From contig NC_014230.1 in the NCBI RefSeq assembly GCF_000196315.1, positions 992,001 to 1,056,000 on the forward strand: DNA of 64,000 nt, written 5' to 3'. The notes under the pieces were generated by a model that searched no databases, was not told where the DNA came from, and saw nothing but the letters and a program-made list of their open reading frames with translations. A program made the position numbers and the translations under genes. Positions 1 to 8,474 of the stretch are shown piece by piece (within the stretch, counting starts at the first letter, position 1; each line of letters starts with the position of its first letter). Source of the DNA: Croceibacter atlanticus HTCC2559 (GTDB lineage Bacteria; Bacteroidota; Bacteroidia; Flavobacteriales; Flavobacteriaceae).

Positions 1-273
1 GAAGCTAACGGCTTGGCTTATGTTGATGCTAGAGCAGAATTAAATGCAGTAGCAAATGGAGGCATTAGTTTTGATGGCGGTACAATTACATCTGTATTTG
101 CAACAGGAGGTGCATTTTCTTTAGATGGTGTACACCCAACGCCAAGAGGATATGCATTTACAGCTAACGCTATTATAGATGCGATTAACTCTACTTATAA
201 TGCTACTGTGCCAAAAGTTAATATTGGTTCTTATAGCACTGTTAACTTAAGTAATAGTGTTGGTGGAAACTAA
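1..273 (+). CDS. C-terminal part of an SGNH/GDSL-type hydrolase (5' truncated)
   Basis: The frame is open from the first base and ends with TAA, leaving 90 residues of a protein that begins before the window. Near the end of the fragment is a D-G-V-H-P-T-P-R-G-Y segment (Asp42 and His45 of the fragment). This matches block V of SGNH/GDSL esterases, where a D-x-x-H motif supplies the catalytic Asp and His, and it is followed by the usual final helix (A-N-A-I-I-D-A-I-N). The catalytic Ser and oxyanion blocks would lie upstream. The residues after the helix are polar and look like a flexible tail without a T9SS signature. The family assignment rests on this one block; substrate and location cannot be read from the fragment. 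Confidence 0.72.
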   Translation, partial: EANGLAYVDARAELNAVANGGISFDGGTITSVFATGGAFSLDGVHPTPRGYAFTANAIIDAINSTYNATVPKVNIGSYSTVNLSNSVGGN

Positions 274-298
274 TTAGATAAAATTTATTAAATTTATA

Positions 299-330
299 AA
301 AGCGCTTCAAATTAATGAAGCGCTTTTTTT
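299..330 (+). terminator. Rho-independent terminator after the SGNH hydrolase
   Basis: A perfect 10-bp stem (AAAGCGCTTC paired with GAAGCGCTTT, loop AAATTAAT) runs straight into a T-run. It lies between the hydrolase stop and the start of the next gene, so the two are probably separate transcripts. Confidence 0.85.
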
Positions 331-339
331 AATGATACT

Positions 340-687
340 ATGAAATTTATATTAAGACTTTTACTAACTGCATTAGCAGTTGTTTTATTAGCAAAACTCC
401 TTCCAGGTATAACAGTTACGGGATACTTAAGTGCAATTATCGTTGCAGTGGTGTTGGCATTACTTAAATTAATTGTAAGACCTGTTTTAGTTATACTAAC
501 ACTACCAATTACTGTGTTAACATTAGGGCTTTTCCTATTGATTATAAATGCAGTAATTATTTTACTTGCAGATGCTTTTATTGATGGTTTTGCGGTAAGT
601 GGTTTTTGGATAGCATTAGTGTTTAGTATCTTATTATCTATTATTCAATCTATATTGTTCTCTGTATTAGATACAGACAACGACTAA
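340..687 (+). CDS. Small four-helix membrane protein, phage-holin superfamily IV (YvlD-like)
   Basis: A 115-residue, almost wholly hydrophobic protein with about four membrane-spanning segments (roughly residues 3-22, 28-50, 56-78 and 85-108). The loop K-L-I-V-R-P-V-L-V-I-L-T-L-P-I-T between helices 2 and 3 is typical of the small membrane family often labelled 'phage holin family protein' or YvlD. These proteins are chromosomal and widespread; in Bacillus a relative belongs to the envelope-stress response, but no lytic role is established. It ends in an acidic tail (D-T-D-N-D). There are no phage genes around it, so the holin label should not be read literally. It follows a terminator and precedes the tig promoter, so it is probably monocistronic. 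Confidence 0.75.
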   Translation: MKFILRLLLTALAVVLLAKLLPGITVTGYLSAIIVAVVLALLKLIVRPVLVILTLPITVLTLGLFLLIINAVIILLADAFIDGFAVSGFWIALVFSILLSIIQSILFSVLDTDND

Positions 688-709
688 TTAAGGCACAGCA
701 TTTTAGGAG

Positions 710-740
710 TTGTAGGGTCTCAAGAAAAGCCGTATTTTTG
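710..740 (+). promoter_or_regulatory. Flavobacterial-type promoter of tig-clpP-clpX
   Basis: TTG at 710-712, a 20-bp spacer, then TATTTTTG at 733-740. This matches the Bacteroidota housekeeping pattern TTG-N(17-21)-TAnnTTTG. Transcription would start near 744-746, giving a leader of about 25 nt before the tig ATG at 769. Confidence 0.7.
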
Positions 741-768
741 CACTCCAATTTTTAAGAGGTTTTACAGA

Positions 769-2091
769 ATGAATATCAAAAGAGAAGACATCGACTCGTT
801 AAATGCAATAGTAACAGTTGATATTGCTAAAGAAGATTACAGCGAAAACGTAGAGAAAATACTAAAGAACTACCGTAAGACTGCTAATATACCTGGTTTT
901 AGAAAAGGCCAAGTTCCTATGGGAATGGTAAAAAAGCAATATGGTAAAGCTGTATTGGTAGATGAAGTAAACAAATTACTAGATCAAGCCTTAAACAAAT
1001 ATTTAACCGAAGAAAAGTTAGATGTTTTAGGAAATCCACTTCCAAAAGAACAAGCAAACTTTGATTGGGATGCAGATGACTATAAATTTGAATTCGAACT
1101 TGGTTTAACTCCAGAGTTTGAATTAGATCTTCAGCCAAAAAAGGCAATAACATCTTATAAAATCATTGCAGATGATAAGATGATTGATAGCCAGATAGAG
1201 CGTATACAAAAGCAATACGGTAAACTTGAAGCTAAAGATACAGTTGCTGAAGGTGATCTTGTTGCTGGTACTTTTAAAAATGAAGAAGAAGGTATAGAAA
1301 ACACAACTACGCTTCCTTTAGAAAAGCTAAAAGGCAAAGCAAACCTTAAAAAGTTTGTGGGAGCTAAAGTTGGAGATACTATTAGCCTTAAAACAAAAGG
1401 TCTTTTTGAAGATGATCATGACCTAATGGAATTCCTTAAAGTTGAACATGACAAAGCACATGGTCTAGATATTCCAGTAACATTTGAAATCACAGAAGCA
1501 AACAAGCAAATTCCTGCAGAACTTGATCAAGAATTATTTGACAAGCTTTTTGGTAAGGATACAGTGAAAACTGTGACTGAGATGAAAGAAAAAATCAAGG
1601 AAGATGCAGAAGGGCAGTTTAAGCAACAGAGCGATCAGCAATTATTAACTGATGTTTCTGAGTATCTTATTGAGAACACAAAATTCGATTTGCCAGCAGA
1701 ATTTCTTCAGCGTTGGATAAAAGCAACATCAGAAGAAGAAATCACTTTAGAGCAATCTAAAGAAGAATATGAAAAAAGTGAAAAAGGGCTACGTTTTCAG
1801 TTAATTGAAGCAAAGCTAATAAAGGACAACAACCTTAACGTTAACTTTGAAGATCTTAAAGCTTTTGCTAAAGATCGTATTAAGATGCAGATGGCACAAT
1901 TTGGTCAGATGAATCCTTCAGATAAAGAGTTAGAAGATATTGCTGCACGTGTACTAGGTAACCAAGATGAGGTTAAGCGTATGACAGAGCAGTTAATGAA
2001 TGAACGTCTTTTAGGATTCTACAAAGAAAACGTGAAACTTAAAGAAAAAGAAATGAGCTACGAAGATTTCGTAAAGGAAGTTTACGAATAG
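769..2091 (+). CDS. tig: Trigger factor (ribosome-associated chaperone)
   Basis: Cytosolic chaperone that docks at the ribosomal exit tunnel and holds nascent chains. At 440 residues it has the family length. The ribosome-docking signature G-F-R-K-G-Q-V-P is at residues 43-50, within the N-terminal domain. The middle segment (about 150-245) stands where the FKBP-like isomerase domain lies but is divergent, as is usual in Bacteroidota. The long charged helical C-terminal domain (about 255-440) forms the substrate cradle. The gene heads the classic tig-clpP-clpX order, which links folding of new chains to ATP-dependent proteolysis. A good promoter lies just upstream, and an intrinsic terminator follows the stop, so clpPX may receive only part of this transcript. 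Confidence 0.95.
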   Translation: MNIKREDIDSLNAIVTVDIAKEDYSENVEKILKNYRKTANIPGFRKGQVPMGMVKKQYGKAVLVDEVNKLLDQALNKYLTEEKLDVLGNPLPKEQANFDWDADDYKFEFELGLTPEFELDLQPKKAITSYKIIADDKMIDSQIERIQKQYGKLEAKDTVAEGDLVAGTFKNEEEGIENTTTLPLEKLKGKANLKKFVGAKVGDTISLKTKGLFEDDHDLMEFLKVEHDKAHGLDIPVTFEITEANKQIPAELDQELFDKLFGKDTVKTVTEMKEKIKEDAEGQFKQQSDQQLLTDVSEYLIENTKFDLPAEFLQRWIKATSEEEITLEQSKEEYEKSEKGLRFQLIEAKLIKDNNLNVNFEDLKAFAKDRIKMQMAQFGQMNPSDKELEDIAARVLGNQDEVKRMTEQLMNERLLGFYKENVKLKEKEMSYEDFVKEVYE

Positions 2092-2119
2092 TCGTTTAGC
2101 AGAATTAATAGTATCTTTA

Positions 2120-2155
2120 AAGCGTTAAGTCTGTTATAGGTTTAACGCTTTTTTT
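2120..2155 (+). terminator. Intrinsic terminator/attenuator between tig and clpP
   Basis: AAGCGTTAA (2120-2128) pairs perfectly with TTAACGCTT (2142-2150), and T-residues continue to 2155. It lies wholly inside the tig-clpP gap. An upstream in-frame TTG at 2154 would start clpP inside this T-run, an argument for the ATG at 2181. Confidence 0.8.
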
Positions 2156-2180
2156 GTCAAAAAAGAAAAAGAAATTATCT

Positions 2181-2855
2181 ATGGATTACGGAAAAGAATT
2201 TGAAAAATACGCAACGAAACATCACGGTATAAATAGCAATTATTATAATGATATTGTTAGTAGCATGATTCCAGTAGGGCTAACTCCAAATATTATTGAA
2301 GAACGCCAGATGAACATAGCAATTTTTGATGTGTTTTCTAGGCTAATGATGGATCGTATTATATTTCTAGGTACAGGAATTAACGACCAAGTTGCTAACA
2401 TTGTACAAGCACAACTATTATTTTTAGAAAGTACAGATGCAAATAAGGATATTCAAATTTACATAAACTCACCAGGCGGAAGCGTTTATGCAGGTCTTGG
2501 TATTTATGATACTATGCAGTTTATAAAGCCAGATGTTGCAACTATCTGTACTGGTATGGCAGCTTCTATGGGTGCTGTGCTTTTATGTGCAGGCGCAGAA
2601 GGTAAGCGTAGTGGTTTGCCTCATTCAAGAGTTATGATACACCAACCTTTAGGAGGTGCACAAGGACAAGCAAGTGATATAGAAATTACAGCAAGAGAGA
2701 TTCTTACGTTAAAAGAAGAGCTTTATAAAATTATCTCTAAGCATAGTGGTCAACCTTATGATAAAGTTTATGAGGATAGTGATCGTGACTATTGGATGAA
2801 AGCAGATAAAGCCAAGGAATATGGTATGATTGATGAAGTGCTTAAAAGAGAATAA
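2181..2855 (+). CDS. clpP: ATP-dependent Clp protease, proteolytic subunit
   Basis: Serine peptidase that assembles into a double heptameric barrel and degrades proteins fed by ClpX. I chose ATG 2181 (M-D-Y-G-K-E-F, 224 residues) over an in-frame TTG at 2154, because the TTG lies in the T-run of a terminator and the shorter start matches flavobacterial ClpP as I know it. The catalytic serine sits in G-M-A-A-S-M (Ser129) and the histidine in M-I-H-Q-P-L-G-G (His154). The oxyanion segment N-S-P-G-G-S-V is at about 96-102, and the catalytic Asp should lie in the C-terminal stretch near S-D-R-D-Y-W. clpX follows 20 bp later, and the two are presumably co-transcribed. Confidence 0.95.
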   Translation: MDYGKEFEKYATKHHGINSNYYNDIVSSMIPVGLTPNIIEERQMNIAIFDVFSRLMMDRIIFLGTGINDQVANIVQAQLLFLESTDANKDIQIYINSPGGSVYAGLGIYDTMQFIKPDVATICTGMAASMGAVLLCAGAEGKRSGLPHSRVMIHQPLGGAQGQASDIEITAREILTLKEELYKIISKHSGQPYDKVYEDSDRDYWMKADKAKEYGMIDEVLKRE

Positions 2856-2875
2856 GCAGAAACTAAAAAAAAGTT

Positions 2876-4108
2876 ATGGCTAAGGAAACCTTAGAATGCT
2901 CGTTTTGCGGGAGAAAAAAACCTGAAACCAATTTATTAATTGCTGGGTTAGATGCACATATTTGTGATAGGTGTATTGAACAGGCACATGGTATAGTTTT
3001 AGAAGAATCTAAACAAGATGCTACAGGAGAGCTTACTACAGAGTTAAAATTAAGAAAGCCTCATGCAATAAAGGCCTTTTTAGATGGGTATGTTATTGGG
3101 CAGGAACACACTAAGCGTGTTATGTCTGTAGCGGTATATAACCACTATAAGCGTTTGTTGCAACAACCAAGTGATGATGATATTGAGATACAAAAAAGTA
3201 ATATCATTATGGTTGGTCAAACAGGTACAGGAAAGACGCTTATTGCTAAAACCATTGCAAAGATGTTAAACGTACCTCTTGCAATAGTTGATGCTACTGT
3301 TTTAACTGAAGCTGGTTATGTAGGAGAAGATGTAGAGAGTATATTAACGCGCTTATTACAGGCAGCAGATTATAATCTGGAAAAAGCACAGCAAGGTATT
3401 GTCTTTATAGATGAAATAGATAAAATTGCTAGAAAGAGTGATAATCCATCTATTACTAGAGATGTTTCTGGAGAAGGTGTGCAGCAAGCATTATTAAAAC
3501 TTTTAGAAGGTACAACGGTAAATGTACCACCTAAAGGAGGAAGAAAACATCCAGACCAAAAGTTTATTGAGGTAGATACCGAGAACATTCTTTTTATAGC
3601 TGGTGGAGCTTTTGATGGTATAGATAGAAAGATTACTAAGCGTTTAAATATGCAGGCAGTTGGCTTTAGCGCATCTCTTAGTGAAGATCAAATTGAGAGA
3701 GATAATTTATTAAAGTATATTATACCTAAAGATTTAAAAGATTTTGGTTTAATACCAGAAATTATAGGACGCTTGCCAGTACTAACTTATATGAATCCTT
3801 TAGATAAAGGTACTTTAAGAGCAATACTTACAGAGCCTAAAAATGCCATTATTAAGCAATATAAAAAGTTGTTTGAGATGGATGAGGTAGATTTTCATAT
3901 TACAGATGGAGCCTTAGATTATATTGTTGAAAAAGCTATTGAATATCAATTAGGTGCCAGAGGTTTACGATCGCTTTGTGAAGAAATATTTACAGATGCA
4001 ATGTTTGACCTTCCAGATAGTGATGAAAAAGAATTTAAAGTAACTAAAGCTTATGCTGAGGAGAAATTAAATAAATCTATTATTAAAAAATTGAAAGCTG
4101 TATCATAA
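2876..4108 (+). CDS. clpX: ATP-dependent Clp protease, unfoldase subunit ClpX
   Basis: AAA+ hexameric unfoldase that recognises tagged substrates and threads them into ClpP. It has 410 residues, the usual length. The N-terminal zinc-binding domain carries four cysteines (Cys8, Cys11, Cys30, Cys33). Walker A G-Q-T-G-T-G-K-T is at 114-121, and Walker B (I-V-F-I-D-E-I-D-K) lies around 175-183. The C-terminal small domain has the sensor-2 arginine in Q-L-G-A-R-G-L-R. The gene ends just before a strong terminator, closing the tig-clpP-clpX block. Confidence 0.96.
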   Translation: MAKETLECSFCGRKKPETNLLIAGLDAHICDRCIEQAHGIVLEESKQDATGELTTELKLRKPHAIKAFLDGYVIGQEHTKRVMSVAVYNHYKRLLQQPSDDDIEIQKSNIIMVGQTGTGKTLIAKTIAKMLNVPLAIVDATVLTEAGYVGEDVESILTRLLQAADYNLEKAQQGIVFIDEIDKIARKSDNPSITRDVSGEGVQQALLKLLEGTTVNVPPKGGRKHPDQKFIEVDTENILFIAGGAFDGIDRKITKRLNMQAVGFSASLSEDQIERDNLLKYIIPKDLKDFGLIPEIIGRLPVLTYMNPLDKGTLRAILTEPKNAIIKQYKKLFEMDEVDFHITDGALDYIVEKAIEYQLGARGLRSLCEEIFTDAMFDLPDSDEKEFKVTKAYAEEKLNKSIIKKLKAVS

Positions 4109-4135
4109 GTTTAAAATTGTATAATATTATTTCAT

Positions 4136-4165
4136 AAAACTGCGCTTTTTTAAAGCGCAGTTTTT
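4136..4165 (+). terminator. Rho-independent terminator after clpX
   Basis: A 13-bp stem: AAAACTGCGCTTT at 4136-4148, a three-base loop, then AAAGCGCAGTTTT, running into further T residues. It separates clpX from murI. Confidence 0.88.
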
Positions 4166-4176
4166 ATTTTTAGGAT

Positions 4177-4968
4177 ATGCAAAACAATGCACCTATAGGT
4201 ATTTTTGATTCGGGAGTTGGAGGTACCTCAATATGGAGAGAAATTCATCAATTACTGCCTTTAGAGCAGACAATCTATCTTGCAGACAGTAAATATGCTC
4301 CTTATGGTGAAAAAACTAAAGATGAGATTGTTGAACTTAGTATTAAGAATACAGAAAAGCTAATTAGCTTAGGTGCTAAAGTAATTATTGTGGCTTGCAA
4401 TACAGCAACTACTAATGCCATAAAGCATTTAAGAGCAAATTACACATTACCAATAATAGCTATAGAGCCTGCTATAAAACCTGCAGCATTAAATACTAAA
4501 ACCAAAGCAGTAGGAATACTTGCTACTCAAGGCACTTTAAACAGTGAGTTATTTACACAAACATCAGAGCTATATGCGAGAGATATAGATATTATTGAAG
4601 TCTTTGGTAAAGGTCTTGTACCTGAAATTGAAGCTGGCCGACAGGATGGAAAAGAGGTTGAGCGTTTGCTTAAATTATATCTAAAACCAATGCTGGATAA
4701 AAATATTGATTACTTGGTTTTGGGTTGCAGCCATTACCCGTATTTAATTCCTAAGCTTAAAGAATTGCTTCCTAAAACAGTAACAATAATAGATTCTGGC
4801 TTGGCAGTTGCAAGGCAAACAAAAGCAGTTTTAGAACATTATAATTTATCTGCTATTTCTCCACAGCCAGCACCAATATTTTATACTAATTCTGACAATT
4901 TAGAACCCTTAAGACAAATTGTAAATACAGATGAAAAGCGTTATTCTATACACTATTTAGATTTTTAA
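4177..4968 (+). CDS. murI: Glutamate racemase
   Basis: Cytosolic cofactor-independent enzyme that makes D-glutamate for peptidoglycan precursors. The 263-residue protein has the family hallmarks: D-S-G-V-G-G at 11-16, the first catalytic cysteine in A-C-N-T-A-T-T (Cys74) and the second in L-G-C-S-H-Y-P (Cys184). The start is the first ATG after the clpX terminator. Its stop codon overlaps the stop of the convergent di-heme peroxidase gene by 4 bp. It seems to be monocistronic. Confidence 0.95.
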   Translation: MQNNAPIGIFDSGVGGTSIWREIHQLLPLEQTIYLADSKYAPYGEKTKDEIVELSIKNTEKLISLGAKVIIVACNTATTNAIKHLRANYTLPIIAIEPAIKPAALNTKTKAVGILATQGTLNSELFTQTSELYARDIDIIEVFGKGLVPEIEAGRQDGKEVERLLKLYLKPMLDKNIDYLVLGCSHYPYLIPKLKELLPKTVTIIDSGLAVARQTKAVLEHYNLSAISPQPAPIFYTNSDNLEPLRQIVNTDEKRYSIHYLDF

Positions 4969-6308
4969 TTGCAACCTAAATCAATTCTAGATTGCTCATC
5001 ATTGTTAGGAAAACAATTACCAGAGTTAACTGTGTTGGGAACATAGCGTAATAAATCTGGGTCTCTTAAAGCGTCTTTTAGGAAAGCTGTTAGGTCTGTT
5101 ATTTCATCACTCGTTAAATTTGAAGAACCAAATTGCGAAGCTAGTTGCGTAGAAGGAACTTCAGCGCTTTGTGCTACACCATTGTTCTTGTACTCTACAA
5201 CCTCTCTAATGGTTGAAAACGTTCCGCCATGACCAAATGCACCAGCATCTGCTAAGTTATATAGCGTAGGTGTTTTAAATTTATAATCATCATCTGGGTT
5301 TTGTGTAAAACCACCACGGCCTTTTTTAACGCTTTCAAAATCAATAGATGGTAAAACCATGGCTTCTAGAGAACCGTCAAAATCTCCAAAACCAAACGCG
5401 TGAAACTCTTGGTCTTTTAGTGCAGGACCATTGTGACATTGGTAGCATAAACCTTTATCGAAAAATAGATTTGCACCTCTTTTCTGTTGATCATTTAATG
5501 CTTCTAAATCTCCTTTTAAATACTCTTGCCAAGGCGCTTGGTTTGCAAGAATTGTTCTATTAAAAGCTGCAATTGCTAAAGCAGCTGTTTTTCTAGTATA
5601 ACGTTCAGATTGTGGAATGTTATAAAATGCAGCATCAAACATCGTTCTGTAGTTATAGGAATCTACAAACTCTTCATTAACTTTTAAACGGTGTTCTAGC
5701 TGGCCTTGCATAGCTTGTACCTCTACGCCTTGAAAACCTTCAGCATTTTCTGGAATATGATCCCATTGAGCTTCGGTACCTGCATTTGTTCCGGTGCCGC
5801 CAAATTGCCCATTCCATAACATAACATCTTGATAAGCTAAGTTTAAAAGTGTTGGTGGCCTTACTGCTTGTATATCTACTGAGTCTAGTGGCATTTCAGT
5901 ATTAAATGTTCTTCCTTCGCCATTAACTCCAAAACCAATGCCGCCTTCTCCAATACCTTGTCGTCTTCCTGAGAAAAATCCAGAAGCTACAGGATGGCAA
6001 GTTGCACAGGTGTATTGCCCGTTCATTTCATCCATTTTGGGATTGCCGCCTAGAGCAGTTTCATGAAGTAATAGTTTCCCTAAAGCTACTTTTTCTGCCG
6101 TAATTGGATTTAGTGGATCTTGAGGTATTCGGGAAAAATCATCACTATCTGGAAGAAGGTAATATGATGTGCCAACGCCGTTAGAAGCATTAATAAGATT
6201 AGTGATGAGCTCATCATCTAAATCGCTTGTATAGCTTTCATAATTAGCGTTTTCTGTTTGGCAGGATGACAAAACGATAACTAATACCAATGCGTAAAAT
6301 ACCTTCAT
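4965..6308 (-). CDS. Di-heme cytochrome-c peroxidase/MauG-family lipoprotein
   Basis: Predicted envelope-anchored protein with two c-type heme sites. From the ATG at 6308 it has 447 residues: a lipoprotein signal ending L-S-S-C (Cys16), C-A-T-C-H at 101-105 and C-Y-Q-C-H at 288-292. This layout is that of the CCP/MauG superfamily, which reduces peroxide or uses high-valent heme to modify protein side chains. An in-frame start at 6362 would add 18 residues before the signal and was rejected. The segment between the hemes is longer than in the second di-heme protein at 16134-17213, so they are not recent duplicates. The true substrate (H2O2 or a protein) cannot be told from sequence. It is the downstream neighbour of brnQ on the minus strand. 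Confidence 0.85.
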   Translation of the reverse strand: MKVFYALVLVIVLSSCQTENANYESYTSDLDDELITNLINASNGVGTSYYLLPDSDDFSRIPQDPLNPITAEKVALGKLLLHETALGGNPKMDEMNGQYTCATCHPVASGFFSGRRQGIGEGGIGFGVNGEGRTFNTEMPLDSVDIQAVRPPTLLNLAYQDVMLWNGQFGGTGTNAGTEAQWDHIPENAEGFQGVEVQAMQGQLEHRLKVNEEFVDSYNYRTMFDAAFYNIPQSERYTRKTAALAIAAFNRTILANQAPWQEYLKGDLEALNDQQKRGANLFFDKGLCYQCHNGPALKDQEFHAFGFGDFDGSLEAMVLPSIDFESVKKGRGGFTQNPDDDYKFKTPTLYNLADAGAFGHGGTFSTIREVVEYKNNGVAQSAEVPSTQLASQFGSSNLTSDEITDLTAFLKDALRDPDLLRYVPNTVNSGNCFPNNDEQSRIDLGCN

Positions 6309-6368
6309 ATAAACGGATGTTAATAAGACGTTAAAGTTATAATTAACATGTGATATATACAAGAGCTC

Positions 6369-7646
6369 TTAAGTGATTGGTTTTCTTAGTGTTATTAAGT
6401 ACCCAATACCAAAAGCAAAGGCAGCAGGAATAAGCCATCCGAGACCAAAATTAGATAAAGGTATGCTGTTAGAAATTGTAGATATTACCTGAGAATCTGG
6501 AGCTATAACTTTTAAAGCGTCTGGTATACTAAATATAGAAGTGAAAATAACAACTAACTTCATGATTAGTTGATGCCTTAGTTTATCTGAAAGTATATTA
6601 AGAATTATTAATACTATGGTTAGTGGATAAACTAGCATAAGGATTGGTAATGCAAGAGTAATAATAAAATCTACTGAAAATGCGCCGACTACAATACCAA
6701 ACAAACACGCAGTAGTAACACTTGTAATATAGGAGTACTTATATTTAAATTGGTCTGAGAAAAAATCTGCAGTACCTGTTACTATACCTACAGCAGTAGT
6801 AAAGCAAGCTAAAGATACCAGAATTGCAAGGCAAATACTTGCATAAGGCCCAAGTGTTAAACTGCTTATGCCAGATAATAATTGTGTTCTTGTAACGTCT
6901 TCACTAAAAAGATGTCCAAATAATGCACCTTCATAAATTAATCCGCAATAAATTATGAGTAATCCTAATGCAGATATTATTGCGGCTTTTGTTATTAATT
7001 TTTTAGCTTCAACTTGATTGTTGTAGCCTTTAAGTTTTACCGAGATAATTATCACACCGCCAACAACCAATGCGCCAATAGCATCAAAAGTTTGGTAGCC
7101 TTCAAAAAAACCGTCAAGTATTGGAGTTTTGAGTGAAGATACTTTCATAGTTTCAGTATCCTCAAAAATTCCGAAGAAAATCATTCCTAATATTAAAATA
7201 AGAATAGCAGGAGTTATGTACTTTCCAATGTTATTTAATACAGTAGATCTTTTGGCAACAAATATGAAGACCAGTCCAAAATATAAAATGCTAACGGCTA
7301 ACGGTGAGATGTTAAAGAATGGTTCAAAAGCCATCTCATAAGTAAATGCTGCAGTTCTCGGCGAAGGTATTGCAGCAGAAATGCTATATATAAAAATGCA
7401 GAAAATAAGACTAAAGACTTTAGAGACAGGTTTTCCAAAATCATACATTGTACCTTGTATTCTTGCATGAGCAAAAATACCTAGTAAAGGTATTCCTATA
7501 GCTGTGATTATAAACCCGATTGCTACTAAATACCATTCTTGGCCTGCTAAAAAACCTAACATAGGTGGTAGTACAATATTACCTACACCAAAGAACAGTG
7601 CAAATAATGCAAAACCTACTATAAAATCATCTTTGCGTAATCCCAT
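6369..7646 (-). CDS. brnQ: Branched-chain amino acid transport system II carrier protein
   Basis: Inner-membrane cation symporter for leucine, isoleucine and valine (LIVCS family). The 425-residue protein has about 12 hydrophobic segments. The N-terminus carries the family signature (F-A-L-F-A-L-F-F-G-V-G-N at about 12-23, then P-P-M-L-G). A second conserved patch, S-I-S-A-A-I-P-S-P-R-T-A, lies near residues 88-99. The start ATG at 7646 is 36 bp from the divergent alpha/beta hydrolase gene, so both promoters share that short gap. Confidence 0.92.
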   Translation of the reverse strand: MGLRKDDFIVGFALFALFFGVGNIVLPPMLGFLAGQEWYLVAIGFIITAIGIPLLGIFAHARIQGTMYDFGKPVSKVFSLIFCIFIYSISAAIPSPRTAAFTYEMAFEPFFNISPLAVSILYFGLVFIFVAKRSTVLNNIGKYITPAILILILGMIFFGIFEDTETMKVSSLKTPILDGFFEGYQTFDAIGALVVGGVIIISVKLKGYNNQVEAKKLITKAAIISALGLLIIYCGLIYEGALFGHLFSEDVTRTQLLSGISSLTLGPYASICLAILVSLACFTTAVGIVTGTADFFSDQFKYKYSYITSVTTACLFGIVVGAFSVDFIITLALPILMLVYPLTIVLIILNILSDKLRHQLIMKLVVIFTSIFSIPDALKVIAPDSQVISTISNSIPLSNFGLGWLIPAAFAFGIGYLITLRKPIT

Positions 7647-7682
7647 TTAAAATCGAAACTTTGTGCAATATATACTTTTTGG

Positions 7683-8474
7683 ATGATTATAAATTTTAGA
7701 GGAACGCAAATACATTATAATGTAGAAGGAAAAGGAGATGCTCTTGTTTTGCTTCATGGCTTTTTAGAAAGTAGTACAATGTGGAACTCATTAATGCCTG
7801 TACTTTCTAAGAGGTTTAAGATTATAGCTGTTGATTTGCCAGGTCATGGAAAAAGTGGGGTTTTTGGAGACATACATTCAATGCAATTAATGGCAGATTG
7901 TATTTTAGAAATTCTTAGAACTGAAGATGTAAAAAATGCTCATTTTGTAGGGCACTCTATGGGCGGATATGTTGCATTGGCATATTTAAAAAATAACTTA
8001 GAGCAGGTAACTTCAATAACATTATTAAACTCAACTCCTTCAGAAGATTCTATATCTAGAAAGAAAAACAGAGAGCGAGCTGTACAACTCATAAAAAAAT
8101 ATCCTCAAGCATTTATTAGTATGGGTGTTACTAATTTGTTTGCCAATGAAAAAGCATCAATATATGAGGAAACAATCAAAGCCATGAAAGCTGAGGCAAA
8201 TACATATCCTATTGATGGTATTATAGCAAATATAAAAGGAATGAAGACACGAGAAGATACACGAGAGTTGCTACGTAACTATAAAGGCCAAAAAAATATT
8301 ATTACAGGAAAAGAAGATCCTATTGTTTTATTTAATGAAATTAAAAACATAGCAAAAGTAACAGATAGTAAACTATATTCACTTTCTGGAGGACATATGA
8401 GTCATATTGAAGCTAAAAATGAAGTCTTAGATATTATTCTTCGTCTTGAAGCGCATTCCAGCCACGTGCAGTAA
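7683..8474 (+). CDS. Alpha/beta-fold hydrolase
   Basis: A soluble 263-residue hydrolase without a signal peptide. The nucleophile elbow is G-H-S-M-G-G at 90-95 (Ser92), the oxyanion motif is L-L-H-G-F near 23-27, and the general-acid segment (G-K-E-D-P near 222) and catalytic histidine (S-G-G-H-M-S-H near 240) are in place. The family includes esterases, lipases and C-C hydrolases; nothing here fixes the substrate. Its 3' end overlaps the convergent thiL coding sequence by 41 bp. Confidence 0.88.
   Translation: MIINFRGTQIHYNVEGKGDALVLLHGFLESSTMWNSLMPVLSKRFKIIAVDLPGHGKSGVFGDIHSMQLMADCILEILRTEDVKNAHFVGHSMGGYVALAYLKNNLEQVTSITLLNSTPSEDSISRKKNRERAVQLIKKYPQAFISMGVTNLFANEKASIYEETIKAMKAEANTYPIDGIIANIKGMKTREDTRELLRNYKGQKNIITGKEDPIVLFNEIKNIAKVTDSKLYSLSGGHMSHIEAKNEVLDIILRLEAHSSHVQ

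Noticed and set aside
340-687. A 'phage holin' call that might indicate a prophage
   Set aside because: The family is widespread in chromosomes, and there are no integrase, portal, capsid or lysis genes nearby.
2154-2180. TTG start for clpP adding M-S-K-K-K-K-K-L-S
   Set aside because: It lies in the T-run of a terminator, and the ATG at 2181 gives the expected N-terminus.
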